A stretch of DNA of 64,000 bases from Nesterenkonia ebinurensis (GCF_008711175.1 NZ_VWNF01000045.1:248001-312000), one strand, 5' to 3'; counted from the first letter of the stretch, positions 17,967-26,678 are shown. Numbers and translations: made by a program. Notes: generated from the sequence alone by a model not told the origin.

Positions 17967-19187
17967 ATGGGAGATTCTGAGCTGCCGCTGTGTGCTGAGC
18001 CTGCTGGTGGTGTGCCCGCCGTCATTGATTCCCAGCGTGGGCTGCACCGGGCGGCTGAGTCACTGGCAGCAGGCGCCGGCCCGGTGGCGGTGGATGCTGA
18101 GCGGGCCTCGGGCATCCGGTACGGGCAGCGTGCTTTTCTGGTGCAGCTCAAGCGTGAGGGCGCGGGCATCTGGCTGATTGACCCCGAAGCGCTGGGCTCC
18201 TTGGAGCTTATTCAGCAGGCCCTGGGTGATGCGGAGTGGATTCTGCATGCGGCCACCCAGGACCTGCCCGGGTTGGCTGAGCTCGGGCTGACACCTCATG
18301 CGCTCTTCGACACGGAACTGGCCGCCCGAATGGCGGGCCTGCCTCGGGTGGGCCTGGGCTCGGTGGTGGAACAGCTGCTGGGTGTGCGGCTGGCCAAGGA
18401 GCATTCGGCCGCCGACTGGTCCAAGCGCCCGCTGCCCAAGGACTGGCTGCGCTATGCGGCCCTGGACGTGGAGCTGCTGATCCCGCTGCGGGAGAAGCTC
18501 TCCGTGCTGCTGGATGAGCAGGGCAAGACCGACTGGGCGGCCCAGGAGTTCGCCCATCTGTGCACTTTCACCCCTACGGTGGTCCCGCGTGCGGACCGTT
18601 GGCGGAAGACCTCCGGGCTGAGCAGGCTTAAGTCCCCGCGCAAGCTCGCGGTGCTGCGCGAACTCTGGGAGGCCCGGGAGTCACTGGCGCAGAAGCGCGA
18701 TGTCGCCCCCGGGCAGCTATTGCCGGACTCGGCCCTGGTGGCTGCCGCGGAGGCTGGCCCACGTACTGTCCCTCAGCTGCTGGCGGTGCCGGGATTCCAT
18801 GGCCGGGCTGCCAAGCGGGAGGCTCCGCGCTGGCTTCGCGCGGTGCAGGAGGGTGCGCGCACTGAGGATCTTCCCGGGCGTCCAAGCAGCACCGGAGTTC
18901 CTCCGCCGCCGCGGTCCTGGAAGGACCGCAACCCGGAGGCGTTCCGTCAGTTCCGCACTGCCCGGAACCGGCTGGCCCGCCGTGCTGAGGAGCTGGATCT
19001 GATGCCGGAGACCCTGCTGACCCCGGCGGTGCTCAAGCAGCTGTGCTGGACGCCCCCTGAGATAATCGACCCGGAGCATGTTGAAGCTGCGTTAGCCGAG
19101 CTGGGCGCTCGCCCCTGGCAGGTGGAGCAGACTGCCGCGATCATCACCGTGGCCATGCTGGACCCCGACCCTCTAGAGGATCTGTGA
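17967..19187 (+). CDS. rnd: Ribonuclease D (HRDC domain)
   Basis: A 406-residue 3'-5' exonuclease acting on tRNA precursors and other structured RNAs. The DEDDy exonuclease domain fills the first 190 residues: VAVDAERASG supplies the first acidic pair, HAATQDLPGL the next aspartate, and RYAALDVELL the Tyr/Asp pair. An HRDC helical domain follows, about residues 210-290 (ELWEARESLAQKRDVAPG), then a basic linker and a second HRDC-like region. Residues 304-336 (GRPSSTG to RNRL) are duplicated in diverged form at 19990-20088, downstream of an accessory insert. Confidence 0.93.
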   Translation: MGDSELPLCAEPAGGVPAVIDSQRGLHRAAESLAAGAGPVAVDAERASGIRYGQRAFLVQLKREGAGIWLIDPEALGSLELIQQALGDAEWILHAATQDLPGLAELGLTPHALFDTELAARMAGLPRVGLGSVVEQLLGVRLAKEHSAADWSKRPLPKDWLRYAALDVELLIPLREKLSVLLDEQGKTDWAAQEFAHLCTFTPTVVPRADRWRKTSGLSRLKSPRKLAVLRELWEARESLAQKRDVAPGQLLPDSALVAAAEAGPRTVPQLLAVPGFHGRAAKREAPRWLRAVQEGARTEDLPGRPSSTGVPPPPRSWKDRNPEAFRQFRTARNRLARRAEELDLMPETLLTPAVLKQLCWTPPEIIDPEHVEAALAELGARPWQVEQTAAIITVAMLDPDPLEDL

Positions 19188-19213
19188 TTTCAGCTTCAGC
19201 TCTGTCCTAATTG

Positions 19214-19593
19214 CTAATTATCAAGTTGATCGGGTTCTGCATCATCTTGGACTACTCTCACGTCATCTAAGCCGGTCGCAGCCTCGACACCTTCACGGTA
19301 GTTCTCAAGGTCATTATCTGGGATGCCCTCCCCTCCTGTGCGGATAGTGATGGTCATGCATTCATTGCTTGAGTCGTGACGTGCGGATGCGGACCACCCG
19401 CTACCTTCAATGTCCAACTCTTCCAGGGCGGCCACCTCAATGGACTGATCCCCCATTGCCTCGGGCGCTTCCTCAGGCAGCGGGACTCGGCACCAGATCC
19501 AGAGTCATCCCGATCTTGGATGCCCTCCTCACCGCACGCAGTCAGAGTGAGCAGAAGCACCGGGGGGGGGGGAACTGCCAGCGTGTGCCTCAT
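19214..19593 (-). pseudogene. Frameshifted small lipoprotein gene with C11 tract
   Basis: The ATG at 19593 starts a lipoprotein-type N-terminus (MRHTL, then PPPP, then LLLTLTACGEEG) with a clear lipobox cysteine. The PPPP is coded by an unbroken run of 11 cytosines (G11 at 19562-19572 on the plus strand). The frame then runs into an arginine-rich stretch (SRCLRKRPRQW), while another frame carries an acidic, protein-like sequence (PLPEEAPEAMGDQSIEV to DDAEPDQLDN, stop at 19214). One added base in the CCC run at 19482-19484 would join them into a lipoprotein of roughly 120 residues. Whether this is decay, a sequencing error or switchable expression cannot be told. The start overlaps the upstream secreted-protein stop (ATGA). 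No family was recognised. Confidence 0.6.
19562..19572. repeat. Homopolymer G11/C11 inside lipoprotein signal peptide
   Basis: Eleven consecutive guanines on the plus strand, a typical slippage-prone tract. Loss or gain of one base would switch the downstream lipobox in or out of frame. Confidence 0.95.
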
Positions 19594-19925
19594 TCTTCCG
19601 ATCCTATCGAGATACCAGCATCAGCACTGAAATAGTCTGAAAGTCCTTGTACTGGAGTAATGAGCGAGCCGGTGTCGGAACCTCCTGTATGGGTAGCCAA
19701 TGCTGTGTTCCCGCTAAACAGTTCTGCCAGATACCTCGAGAACTCTTCCGCTGGATTGAGAGCCTCCGATGGACCGTTCTCAACTAAGTGATGAACAACT
19801 GCGCCTTCTTCGTAACTTCCACTCGCGGTGGCCCCTGAAATCCCACTCGCGATAAGGAAAGTAACACCCGCACCGCACATTAGAGCCTTTCGTCCTGGTC
19901 CAACTCTGTTCGGCACGTCACGCAT
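19590..19925 (-). CDS. Small secreted protein of unknown function
   Basis: A 111-residue protein with an N-terminal signal peptide: basic MRDVPNRVGPGRK, hydrophobic ALMCGAGVTFLIASGISG, then a probable cleavage site near ATASGS. The mature part is acidic and Gly/Ser-rich (TGGSDTGSLITPVQGLSDYFSADAG) without recognisable motifs. Codon use is AT-richer than the flanking genes. Its stop overlaps the lipoprotein start, so they form a coupled pair. It is next to a histidine kinase pair, so a signal or sensor-accessory role is possible but speculative. Confidence 0.6.
   Translation of the reverse strand: MRDVPNRVGPGRKALMCGAGVTFLIASGISGATASGSYEEGAVVHHLVENGPSEALNPAEEFSRYLAELFSGNTALATHTGGSDTGSLITPVQGLSDYFSADAGISIGSEE
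19601..19606 (-). promoter_or_regulatory. -10 TAGGAT before lipoprotein ORF
   Basis: Ends seven bases before the ATG at 19593, inside the 3' end of the upstream secreted-protein gene. It suggests the lipoprotein can also be transcribed on its own as a leaderless mRNA. Confidence 0.4.
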
Positions 19926-19989
19926 TACACTTTTTTCCTAACACACAGAACTCTCCGCCTGTGACGACGATATCCAGCGACGCTTTGCC

Positions 19990-20088
19990 GGCCGGCCCAG
20001 CAGCACCGGCACTCCCCCGCCGCCGCGGACTTGGAAAGACCGCAATCCGGAAGCCTTCCGGCAGTTCCGCACCACCCGGAACAGGTTC
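19990..20088 (+). pseudogene. Diverged fragment of rnd (ribonuclease D)
   Basis: This 99-base stretch aligns without gaps to 18876-18974 within rnd. I count 80 identical bases; most differences are in third codon positions, and only four of 33 encoded residues differ (V to T, S to T, A to T, L to F). The same frame runs on to a TGA at 20116-20118. Both copies point the same way and bracket the secreted-protein/lipoprotein pair. The purifying-selection pattern shows the fragment came from a once functional rnd of a relative or paralogue. It marks a recombination joint. Confidence 0.85.
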
Positions 20089-20110
20089 TTTTCATCTGGC
20101 AGTTTTCAGA

Positions 20111-21340
20111 TCAGCTGATACGCATGTTGGTGACACGGAGGTGCCAGTTGCCGTCATTGTCAGAGCCTGCTTGTACAGCAGCCCCGTAGGCGGCGGCCCG
20201 TTCCTTGAGAATCTCAAGCCCGACACCAGCGGATGGGCTCTTTCGCTGACGTTCAGGATCGATCCTGTTCCTCACGCAGAGCTCGGCTCTGTCCTGCTCC
20301 ACAGCGAATCGAATATGACACGTGGGCTCCTCTTGAGAGCGGGCTCCGTATTTGATGACGTTCGTCACTGCTTCTTGCAGCATGCGGTACAGCGCCACCT
20401 GAGCTGTGGAGCCCAGGATGTCTTCCCCATTGGTGGCTTCCACAGAGGTGGGTACCCCGGCAGAGCACAACTCCATCCGGAACCGCTCCAGGCCTTCTGA
20501 GACTGTCGGAAGCATCTTATGCTCCGAGCTCTCTAGGGGCTCTCCCCCTCTGAGCAGCGTGATGATCCGGCCCAGCTGATCGATGGTTCCGCCAGCTCTG
20601 GAACGGATGCTCTCCAGGCGGGCAACCAGGTCTTCATCGGGATATAGCAGCTTCAAATTCTCAGCGGATGTGGAAATGAGGCTCAGATCAGTGACCGCGC
20701 TGTCATGGAGCTCACGGGCCAACAGCGCACGTTCCGCATTCAGGGACTCATCCACGCGCCGGAGTTCTCCGCGCGTCTTGTCGCGGTCCAGCTGCAGCTT
20801 CCTGATCGTCCGCCCTGTCAAATACGCCAGGCCTACCAGCACTGTCACGACAGCAGCTCCCAACACTACGAGCTGGATATCATCACTGCTGAAGAGCGGG
20901 CTGCTGAGCCATGGCAGCGCGAGTGCCGCGTAGCACCGGCGGAGCAGTTTACCCCCATAGGTGGCAGCGACGCCGACCATGAGTATCATGAACAGTTCCT
21001 GCTCCAGAGACGCGTACCCAAGAATCAGCCGTGGAACTGCGGACGCAATGACCGCAGCTAATACTGCGTGCTGGACACCGAGCCATAAGACAGCACTGCT
21101 GATCAGCCACAGTGCGGCCCCAATGTAAAACCGCCGTGTCAAAGGTTCATCGGTCAAGAGCGGTTGAGTAAACGCAGTAAAGGCAGCGATTGACCCACCC
21201 AGAAAGAGCAGGCCCCAGATAAGAGCCTGCGGTGGCCGTGTGCCAGCGAAACCACGCCTAACCGAAGACAACCAAGGATGGTCGCTCAGACCTAGCAGTA
21301 GGCCGGAAACCCGATCTCGCAGAGCCGCTCCCTCCACCAA
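20111..21340 (-). CDS. Polytopic NarL-family sensor histidine kinase
   Basis: A 409-residue sensor kinase. Five or six hydrophobic segments span about residues 38-176, followed by a HisKA_3 dimerisation domain with phospho-accepting H212 in ARELHDSAVTDLS, and a HATPase domain with N327 in LQEAVTNVIKYG and the glycine box SAGVGLEILKERAAAYG. The membrane part has no large extracellular loop, so the signal is probably sensed in or at the membrane. The start is TTG (21340) or the next codon GTG, with no proper Shine-Dalgarno; translation may depend on the overlapping short upstream ORF. Base composition is AT-richer than the neighbours. The partner regulator is divergent at 21582. Confidence 0.88.
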   Translation of the reverse strand: MVEGAALRDRVSGLLLGLSDHPWLSSVRRGFAGTRPPQALIWGLLFLGGSIAAFTAFTQPLLTDEPLTRRFYIGAALWLISSAVLWLGVQHAVLAAVIASAVPRLILGYASLEQELFMILMVGVAATYGGKLLRRCYAALALPWLSSPLFSSDDIQLVVLGAAVVTVLVGLAYLTGRTIRKLQLDRDKTRGELRRVDESLNAERALLARELHDSAVTDLSLISTSAENLKLLYPDEDLVARLESIRSRAGGTIDQLGRIITLLRGGEPLESSEHKMLPTVSEGLERFRMELCSAGVPTSVEATNGEDILGSTAQVALYRMLQEAVTNVIKYGARSQEEPTCHIRFAVEQDRAELCVRNRIDPERQRKSPSAGVGLEILKERAAAYGAAVQAGSDNDGNWHLRVTNMRIS

Positions 21341-21432
21341 GAGTCAGGGGTAACCTCCAAAGTCACCACAACATACAATTCAGAGACCGCCGCAGACAGC
21401 CCCACGAGTTGGATTCCAAATTCAATCAGCAT
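21292..21432 (-). CDS. Candidate 46-residue small protein overlapping the kinase start
   Basis: An ATG at 21432 with AGGGGAG at 21441-21447 (eight-base spacing) opens a 46-codon frame. The product has a hydrophobic first half (MLIEFGIQLVGLSAAV to VVTLEV) and a polar end with two cysteines nine residues apart (CEIGFPAYC at the C-terminus). It overlaps the kinase start by 49 bases in another frame. It may be a translational-coupling leader for the kinase or a real peptide; no family is recognised. Its ribosome-binding site is better than that of the kinase. Confidence 0.4.
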   Translation of the reverse strand: MLIEFGIQLVGLSAAVSELYVVVTLEVTPDSWWRERLCEIGFPAYC

Positions 21433-21460
21433 TTGTGCATCTCCCCTCATCGGTGGGGAC

Positions 21461-21466
21461 ATTTTA
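21461..21466 (-). promoter_or_regulatory. -10 TAAAAT for small ORF and histidine kinase
   Basis: An A/T-rich hexamer 29 bases upstream of the ATG at 21432, placing the ribosome-binding site inside the transcript. The -35 is not obvious. Confidence 0.4.
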
Positions 21467-21501
21467 TCTCTCGAACTATCCCGAGCCTTGTAGACAGTTC
21501 T

Positions 21502-21507
21502 TGACAC
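21502..21507 (+). promoter_or_regulatory. Candidate -35 TTGACA of response regulator gene
   Basis: A perfect TTGACA, followed after 18 bases by GCATAT as a weak -10. A second half-copy, TTTGACC, follows at once (TTGACAC-TTTGACC), which could be a direct-repeat binding site for the regulator itself. A TACTGT hexamer about 45 bases downstream is an alternative -10. Confidence 0.35.
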
Positions 21508-21581
21508 TTTGACCAAACAGCGGGGCATATGGCGGCTCTTCCTGCGTACTGTGGACCAGAGAGCAGGAAAGGAACGCAGCA

Positions 21582-22265
21582 ATGATTCGTGTGGGAGTGG
21601 TGGACGATCACCCGGTGATCCTTGAGATCCTCCAACAGTACATCGAGTCGGCTTCTGGTGTGGAGTGCGTGGGTACGGCCACCGACGGAGAGCAGGCCAT
21701 CCAGCTGGCACAGCAGTTCCGGCCTGATGTGATGCTCATGGACCTGAACCTGCCTCGCCGGGACGGACTCAGCGCCACCTATGAGATCACCCGATCCACG
21801 GAGGTGCGTGTTCTGGTCTTCTCCGCTCTGGAGGCCGAAGAAGACGTAATCCGTGCACTGCACTGCGGGGCCAGCGGCTATATGACCAAACGGTCGGGCT
21901 CCAAGGAAGTAATTCATGCTCTGCATCGCATTCACCGAGGTGAGATCGCATTCTCACAGCCTGTGGCAGAACTCCTGGAGGTCAAACCCTCAGTCCGCAG
22001 AGATGACATCAAGAGCGTGCTCAAGCGCTGGACCAAGGGGCCCCACCTCGCGCCCAGGGAGCTGAGCATCCTCAAAGCCGCCTGCCGCGGCCTGACCAAT
22101 GGGGAGATCGCCGCGGAACTGGTCATCGCGCAGAGCAGCGTCAACACCTACATATCCCGGATCTATGAGAAGCTCGGCGCAAACACTCGGATTGAGATGT
22201 ATCAGGCTGCCATCAAGCACGGCCTGGTCCCCGCACCAACCACCTCGGTCAGCAGTGAAAGTTAG
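21582..22265 (+). CDS. NarL/FixJ-type response regulator
   Basis: A 227-residue regulator with a receiver domain (acidic pocket D8-D9, phospho-acceptor D54 in MLMDLNLPRRDG, K103 in YMTKR) and a C-terminal LuxR-type helix-turn-helix at about residues 165-220 (LAPRELSILKAACRGLTNGEIAAELV, then SSVNTYISRIYEKLG). The ATG at 21582 has AAAGGA eight bases upstream. It is divergent from the polytopic kinase and presumably its partner. Targets are unknown; the adjacent secreted-protein and lipoprotein genes are obvious candidates. Confidence 0.92.
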   Translation: MIRVGVVDDHPVILEILQQYIESASGVECVGTATDGEQAIQLAQQFRPDVMLMDLNLPRRDGLSATYEITRSTEVRVLVFSALEAEEDVIRALHCGASGYMTKRSGSKEVIHALHRIHRGEIAFSQPVAELLEVKPSVRRDDIKSVLKRWTKGPHLAPRELSILKAACRGLTNGEIAAELVIAQSSVNTYISRIYEKLGANTRIEMYQAAIKHGLVPAPTTSVSSES

Positions 22266-22364
22266 GCATCTGTGAAGTCACTACCGCGCCGGATGGCGAC
22301 GACCCGCAGTACTATGCGACGTCATATTGGGAGTGCGCCTCCAGATTTCCCGAGTAGATCTTCT

Positions 22365-24485
22365 TCACCCGTGGAACGGTTTGCCGTTGACCTTCTGGCT
22401 GATGCCCTGCTGGTCCAGGTAGGGGGTGATGCCGCCGCGGTGGAAGGGCCAGCCGGCACCGAGGATCATGCACAGGTCGATGTCCTTGGCTGAGGCCACC
22501 ACCTCGTCGGCAAGCATCAGCCCGATCTCCTCGGCCAGAGCATCCAGCACAGTGCTCAGCACCTGCTCCGAGGACTGCGGGGCCTGCCCGAACTCCAGCA
22601 GTTCCAGGGTGGAGTCCTTGATGTGCTTGTTCCCGACCTCATCGGTGGACCAGATCCCTTTGACGCCGTTGTCGATCAGCGTCTGCAGGTTCTTGGACAC
22701 ATAGAACCGGTCTCCGAAGCTGGCGTTCAGCGATTCGGTGACATGCTGTGCCACCGGGATGCCCACCATCGCCAGCAGGTCGAAGGGTGACATCGGCAGC
22801 CCCAGGGGTTTCAGCGCCTGGTCTGCTGTCTCAGCTGGGGTGCCCTGGTCAAAGGTCTTCTGCACCTCGGCCATCAGCCGCAGCAGCACCCGGTTGACCA
22901 CGAACGCGGCGGTGTCCTTGGTCAGCACCGGGGTCTTACGCAGCTTGGCAGCCAGGTCGAAGGCGGTGGCGATCGGCTCATCGGCGGTCTCAGCGGTGCG
23001 GGCGATCTCCACCAGAGGCATCACCTGCACCGGGTTGAAGAAGTGGAATCCGATCACCCGCTCGGGGTGCTTGAGGTCTGCTGCCATTTCGGTCACCGAC
23101 AGTGAGGAGGTGTTGGTGGCCAGGATGGCCTGCGGGGAGACGATCTCCTCCAGCTCGGCGAAGACCTGCTTCTTCACGCCGATCTCCTCGAACACCGCCT
23201 CGATGATGAAATCAGCTTCGGCGTAGACCGACTTATCGGTGGAGCCGGTGACCAGTCCGGTGAGGGCCTCAGCCTGCTGCTGGCTCAGCCGGCCCTTCTG
23301 CACCTGCTTGGCGTTCTGGGCTGCGATGTACTCCAACCCCTTGTCCACCCGGGCCTGTTCGATATCGGTGATCACCACCGGGACCTGCAGCTGCTGGGCG
23401 AAGACCAGGGCCAGCTGGGAGGCCATCAGGCCAGCACCGACGACGCCGATCCGGTCCAGAGTCCGCGGGGTCGCCTGGGGCACCCCGGCTGGCTTCTTGG
23501 CCCGCTTCTGCACCAGTTCCATGAAAGCGTAGACCGTGTTCTTGAACTCGGTGCTCACCAGCAGCTCACCGAGCGCCTCCACCTCAAGCTTGCGGTCCTC
23601 ATCCCGTGAGTTCTGCGGCACCTGACGGAAGATCTCCAGGGCGCGCAGCGGCGCCGGGGCGGTCTCCCCGGTCTTGGCCGCCACCGTCTTCTCCGCCAGC
23701 TGCACGGCCCGGGTCCAGGCCTGATCACTGGTGTCATGATCACGGTGCTTCTCCAACTCTGCGGTGGTGGCGGCGTCGTGGTTCAGCACTTTGGCCGCCC
23801 AGGCCAGGGACTCCTGCTCAAAGCTGGATTCCTCGAAGAGCGCATCGGCGATGCCGAACTCGAAGACCTGCTGACCCTTGAGCGACTTATTGTTGTTCAG
23901 CGGGTTGGTGAAGATCACCTGGGCGGCGGCCTCAGGACCAATCAGCCGGGGCAGCCGGTAGATACCGCCCCAGCCGGGAACCAGGCCGAGGAAGGCCTCA
24001 GGCAGGCCGACCGCCTTGGTGGTAGCGGAAACAGTCCGGTAGTCGGCGGGCAGCGCGATCTCCAGCCCGCCGCCCAGTGCGGTGCCGTTGATAAAGGCGA
24101 AGGTGGGCACCGGGAAGTCCTCCACCAGGTTATAAGCGTCATGTCCGAGTTCGGCCAGCTCGATCCCGTGCTGGGATTCGGTGAGCTCCCTGGCTGAGAC
24201 GATGTCTGCACCGGCGGCGAAAACTCCAGGCTTGCCGATGATGCCCAGTGATGCGATCTCTCCGGATTCGGCCCGTGCGTACTGGCTGAGGACCGCTTCA
24301 CCGAAGGTGATGAGGGAGCCCGGGCCCAAGGTGTTGGGACGCTTGCCGAGCTGATTGTCCATGCGGATCAGCGCCATGGTGCCGGCACCCTCGGGCAGTT
24401 CGATGTCCTCCACCTGAGAGTGGGTGAGCTCCTCGTGGGGGAAGCTCTCGGTGAGGGGGCGGTAGCGGGAGAAATCAGTGGACAA
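22365..24485 (-). CDS. fadB: 3-hydroxyacyl-CoA dehydrogenase / enoyl-CoA hydratase fusion
   Basis: A 706-residue bifunctional beta-oxidation enzyme: hydration of enoyl-CoA in the N-terminal crotonase domain (GIIGKPGVFAAGADI, NGTALGGGLEIALPADYR) and NAD-dependent oxidation in the C-terminal half (Rossmann IGVVGAGLMASQLALVFAQQ, then ANTSSLSVTEMA and GFHFFNPVQVMPLVEI). The frame is open to 24530, but TTG at 24485 has a perfect AGGAGG six bases upstream, so it was chosen. A -10 (TAGGAT, 24531-24536) overlaps an operator shared with the thiolase/acyl-CoA oxidase promoter region. The thiolase partner lies in a separate operon at 28953. Confidence 0.93.
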   Translation of the reverse strand: MSTDFSRYRPLTESFPHEELTHSQVEDIELPEGAGTMALIRMDNQLGKRPNTLGPGSLITFGEAVLSQYARAESGEIASLGIIGKPGVFAAGADIVSARELTESQHGIELAELGHDAYNLVEDFPVPTFAFINGTALGGGLEIALPADYRTVSATTKAVGLPEAFLGLVPGWGGIYRLPRLIGPEAAAQVIFTNPLNNNKSLKGQQVFEFGIADALFEESSFEQESLAWAAKVLNHDAATTAELEKHRDHDTSDQAWTRAVQLAEKTVAAKTGETAPAPLRALEIFRQVPQNSRDEDRKLEVEALGELLVSTEFKNTVYAFMELVQKRAKKPAGVPQATPRTLDRIGVVGAGLMASQLALVFAQQLQVPVVITDIEQARVDKGLEYIAAQNAKQVQKGRLSQQQAEALTGLVTGSTDKSVYAEADFIIEAVFEEIGVKKQVFAELEEIVSPQAILATNTSSLSVTEMAADLKHPERVIGFHFFNPVQVMPLVEIARTAETADEPIATAFDLAAKLRKTPVLTKDTAAFVVNRVLLRLMAEVQKTFDQGTPAETADQALKPLGLPMSPFDLLAMVGIPVAQHVTESLNASFGDRFYVSKNLQTLIDNGVKGIWSTDEVGNKHIKDSTLELLEFGQAPQSSEQVLSTVLDALAEEIGLMLADEVVASAKDIDLCMILGAGWPFHRGGITPYLDQQGISQKVNGKPFHG

Positions 24486-24534
24486 CGGCGGCCTCCTGTG
24501 CTCGGGGATGAACAATGCGTTCCGCATCACATCC

Positions 24535-24546
24535 TACCGATGAGTA
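24535..24546. promoter_or_regulatory. Candidate fad operator upstream of fadB
   Basis: TACCGATGAGTA on the plus strand. Ten of twelve bases match the reverse complement of the site at 30271-30282. It overlaps the fadB -10 (TAGGAT, minus strand, 24531-24536), a position suited to a repressor. Confidence 0.5.
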
Positions 24547-24671
24547 ACCAAAGTGGCTACCGGGCTTATTCGGGAGTACGCGGATTGAAGGGTAGTTGGG
24601 AGGCAAGCGGGTCTGTCCCAACACTGATGCTGCTTATTAGCACCTCTTGCTCGACGGTTTCCCAAACAGCT

Positions 24672-26666
24672 CTACCGGGAGCGGAAGACGGGTATCTCTC
24701 CGGTGGGGAGGTCCTCGCCGGGCAGCCGCCGGGCGAAGGGAACCTTGGTGCCCAGCACCTGGGCCACGGTGTCCTGGGCGATCTGGGCCGAGGTGAGTCC
24801 CACCCGCTCGAAGACCTGGCTGCGGGTGCCGTGGGCCAGGAACTCCACCGGCAGCCCCACCTCGTTCAGTGCGGTGTCCACTCCGGCCTCGCGCATCACC
24901 TGGCGGATCCGTGCCCCTACTCCCCCGGCCTTCACACCGTCCTCGATGCACACCACGATCCGGTGCCGGGCAGCCAGGGCCACCACCGACTCCGGGACTG
25001 GCAGCACCCAGCGGGGATCCACCACAGTGGCGGTGATCCCCTGGTCCTCCAGCCGACGGGCCAGGTCCAGGGACAGCTCTCCCATGGCGCCCACTGAGAC
25101 GATCATCACGTCATTGGTGTAGGAGCCGTCGTGGTCCTTCTCACTGCTGGTGTAGAGCACATCCACACCGTCGGCCAGCCGCTCCAGGGCATCCAGCTCA
25201 TCGTTGACCGAGCCTCTGGAGAACCGCACCACTGTGGGGGCATCTTCCACCGCCACGGCCTCGCGCAGTTCCTCGCGCAGCCGGGTGGAGTCCCGGGGGG
25301 CGGCGATCTGCAGGCCAGGGACCAGCTGCAGCAGGGAGAGATCCCAGACTCCGTGGTGGCTGGGACCGTCCGGACCGGTGACTCCGGCCCGGTCCAGCAC
25401 AAAGGTCACCCCGGCCTTGTGCAGGGCCACGTCCATCAGCACCTGGTCGAAGGCCCGGTTGAGGAACGTCGCGTAGACCGCCACCACCGGATGCAGTCCG
25501 CCATAGGCCAGCCCGGCGGCAGAGGCCACAGCATGCTGTTCGGCAATCCCCACGTCCACCACCCGGTCCGGGTGCTTGGCGGCCAGGGTGCGCAGTCCCA
25601 CCGGGATGACCATCGCACCGGTCAGGGCCACGATGTCCTCACGCTCATCGGCGATCGCGGCGATCTCTTCCTCAAACACTGAGGTCCAGGAGCGGGATGA
25701 ACCGCGGGAGACTGGGTCTCCGGTCTCGGGGTCGATCACCCCCACGGCGTGGAACTGGTCGGCCTCATCGGCCCGGGCCGGGGCATAGCCGCGGCCCTTC
25801 TCGGTGATCACGTGGACGATCACCGGGCCCTCATAGCTGCGAGCATCCTCCAGGGCCTCCTCCAGGGCGCGCTGGTTATGGCCGTCCACCGGGCCGATGT
25901 ACTTCATGCCCAGGTCTTCAAACAGGCCCTGCGGGGCCCAGAAGTCCTTAGCGCCCTTCTTCATGGCGTGCAGGCTGCGGTAGGCCATCTGGCTCATCGG
26001 CCCGCCGCTGACCAACCGTCGCTTAGTGCCGTCCATCACGGATTCGTAGACCGGGTGGGTGCGAACTTTGTCCAGGACTCCGCGGCGCAGTTTGGAGAGC
26101 TGGTTGGCGATCCCGCCCACCGTGGGCGCGTAGGAACGGCCGTTGTCATTGACCACAATCACCACCCGCCGGTGCTTATCGGCGGCAATGTTGTTCAGCG
26201 CCTCCCAGGCCATGCCTCCGGTCAGCGCCCCGTCACCGATGATCGGCACCACGTAACGGTCGCCCTCGCCCTTCAGCGCCCGGGCCCGGGAGATTCCATC
26301 CGCCCAGGCCAGCGAGCTGGAAGCGTGGGAGGACTCCACAATGTCATGAACAGACTCGGAGCGGTCAGGATAACCGGCCAGTCCACCCTGCTGGCGCAAT
26401 GTGGTGAAGTTCTGGCGACCGGTAACCAACTTGTGCACATAGGACTGGTGTCCGGTGTCGAACACGATGGAGTCCCGCGGAGAGTCAAAGACCCGGTGCA
26501 CAGCCAGAGTGAGTTCGACCACGCCGAGATTGGGGCCCAGATGCCCCCCGGTGGCGGAGACATGGGTGATCAGGAACTCGCGGATCTCCTCGCCCAGCCG
26601 GTCCAGCTGCTCGGCGCTGAGCTTGGACAGATCCTGTGGTGAGCGGATCGTGTGCAGTATGCTCAT
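24672..26666 (-). CDS. dxs: 1-deoxy-D-xylulose-5-phosphate synthase
   Basis: A thiamine-diphosphate enzyme condensing pyruvate and glyceraldehyde 3-phosphate, the first step of the MEP isoprenoid pathway. At 664 residues it has normal length. N-terminal [18 protein letters not shown] and the TPP/magnesium motif [16 protein letters not shown] are clear, as are the second-domain [17 protein letters not shown] and the C-terminal transketolase-like domain. The ATG at 26666 lies six bases after TAGACT with no Shine-Dalgarno site, pointing to a leaderless mRNA. It stands between fatty-acid genes but with its own promoter. Confidence 0.96.
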   Translation of the reverse strand: MSILHTIRSPQDLSKLSAEQLDRLGEEIREFLITHVSATGGHLGPNLGVVELTLAVHRVFDSPRDSIVFDTGHQSYVHKLVTGRQNFTTLRQQGGLAGYPDRSESVHDIVESSHASSSLAWADGISRARALKGEGDRYVVPIIGDGALTGGMAWEALNNIAADKHRRVVIVVNDNGRSYAPTVGGIANQLSKLRRGVLDKVRTHPVYESVMDGTKRRLVSGGPMSQMAYRSLHAMKKGAKDFWAPQGLFEDLGMKYIGPVDGHNQRALEEALEDARSYEGPVIVHVITEKGRGYAPARADEADQFHAVGVIDPETGDPVSRGSSRSWTSVFEEEIAAIADEREDIVALTGAMVIPVGLRTLAAKHPDRVVDVGIAEQHAVASAAGLAYGGLHPVVAVYATFLNRAFDQVLMDVALHKAGVTFVLDRAGVTGPDGPSHHGVWDLSLLQLVPGLQIAAPRDSTRLREELREAVAVEDAPTVVRFSRGSVNDELDALERLADGVDVLYTSSEKDHDGSYTNDVMIVSVGAMGELSLDLARRLEDQGITATVVDPRWVLPVPESVVALAARHRIVVCIEDGVKAGGVGARIRQVMREAGVDTALNEVGLPVEFLAHGTRSQVFERVGLTSAQIAQDTVAQVLGTKVPFARRLPGEDLPTGEIPVFRSR

Positions 26667-26672
26667 CTGATC

Positions 26673-26678
26673 AGTCTA
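26673..26678 (-). promoter_or_regulatory. -10 TAGACT, leaderless dxs mRNA
   Basis: Ends six bases before the dxs ATG, between maoC and dxs. Confidence 0.55.

Noticed and set aside
19961-20500. Plus-strand 179-codon frame overlapping the kinase 3' end
   Set aside because: Its first part reads the rnd fragment in the wrong frame, and the rest is antisense to the kinase catalytic domain.
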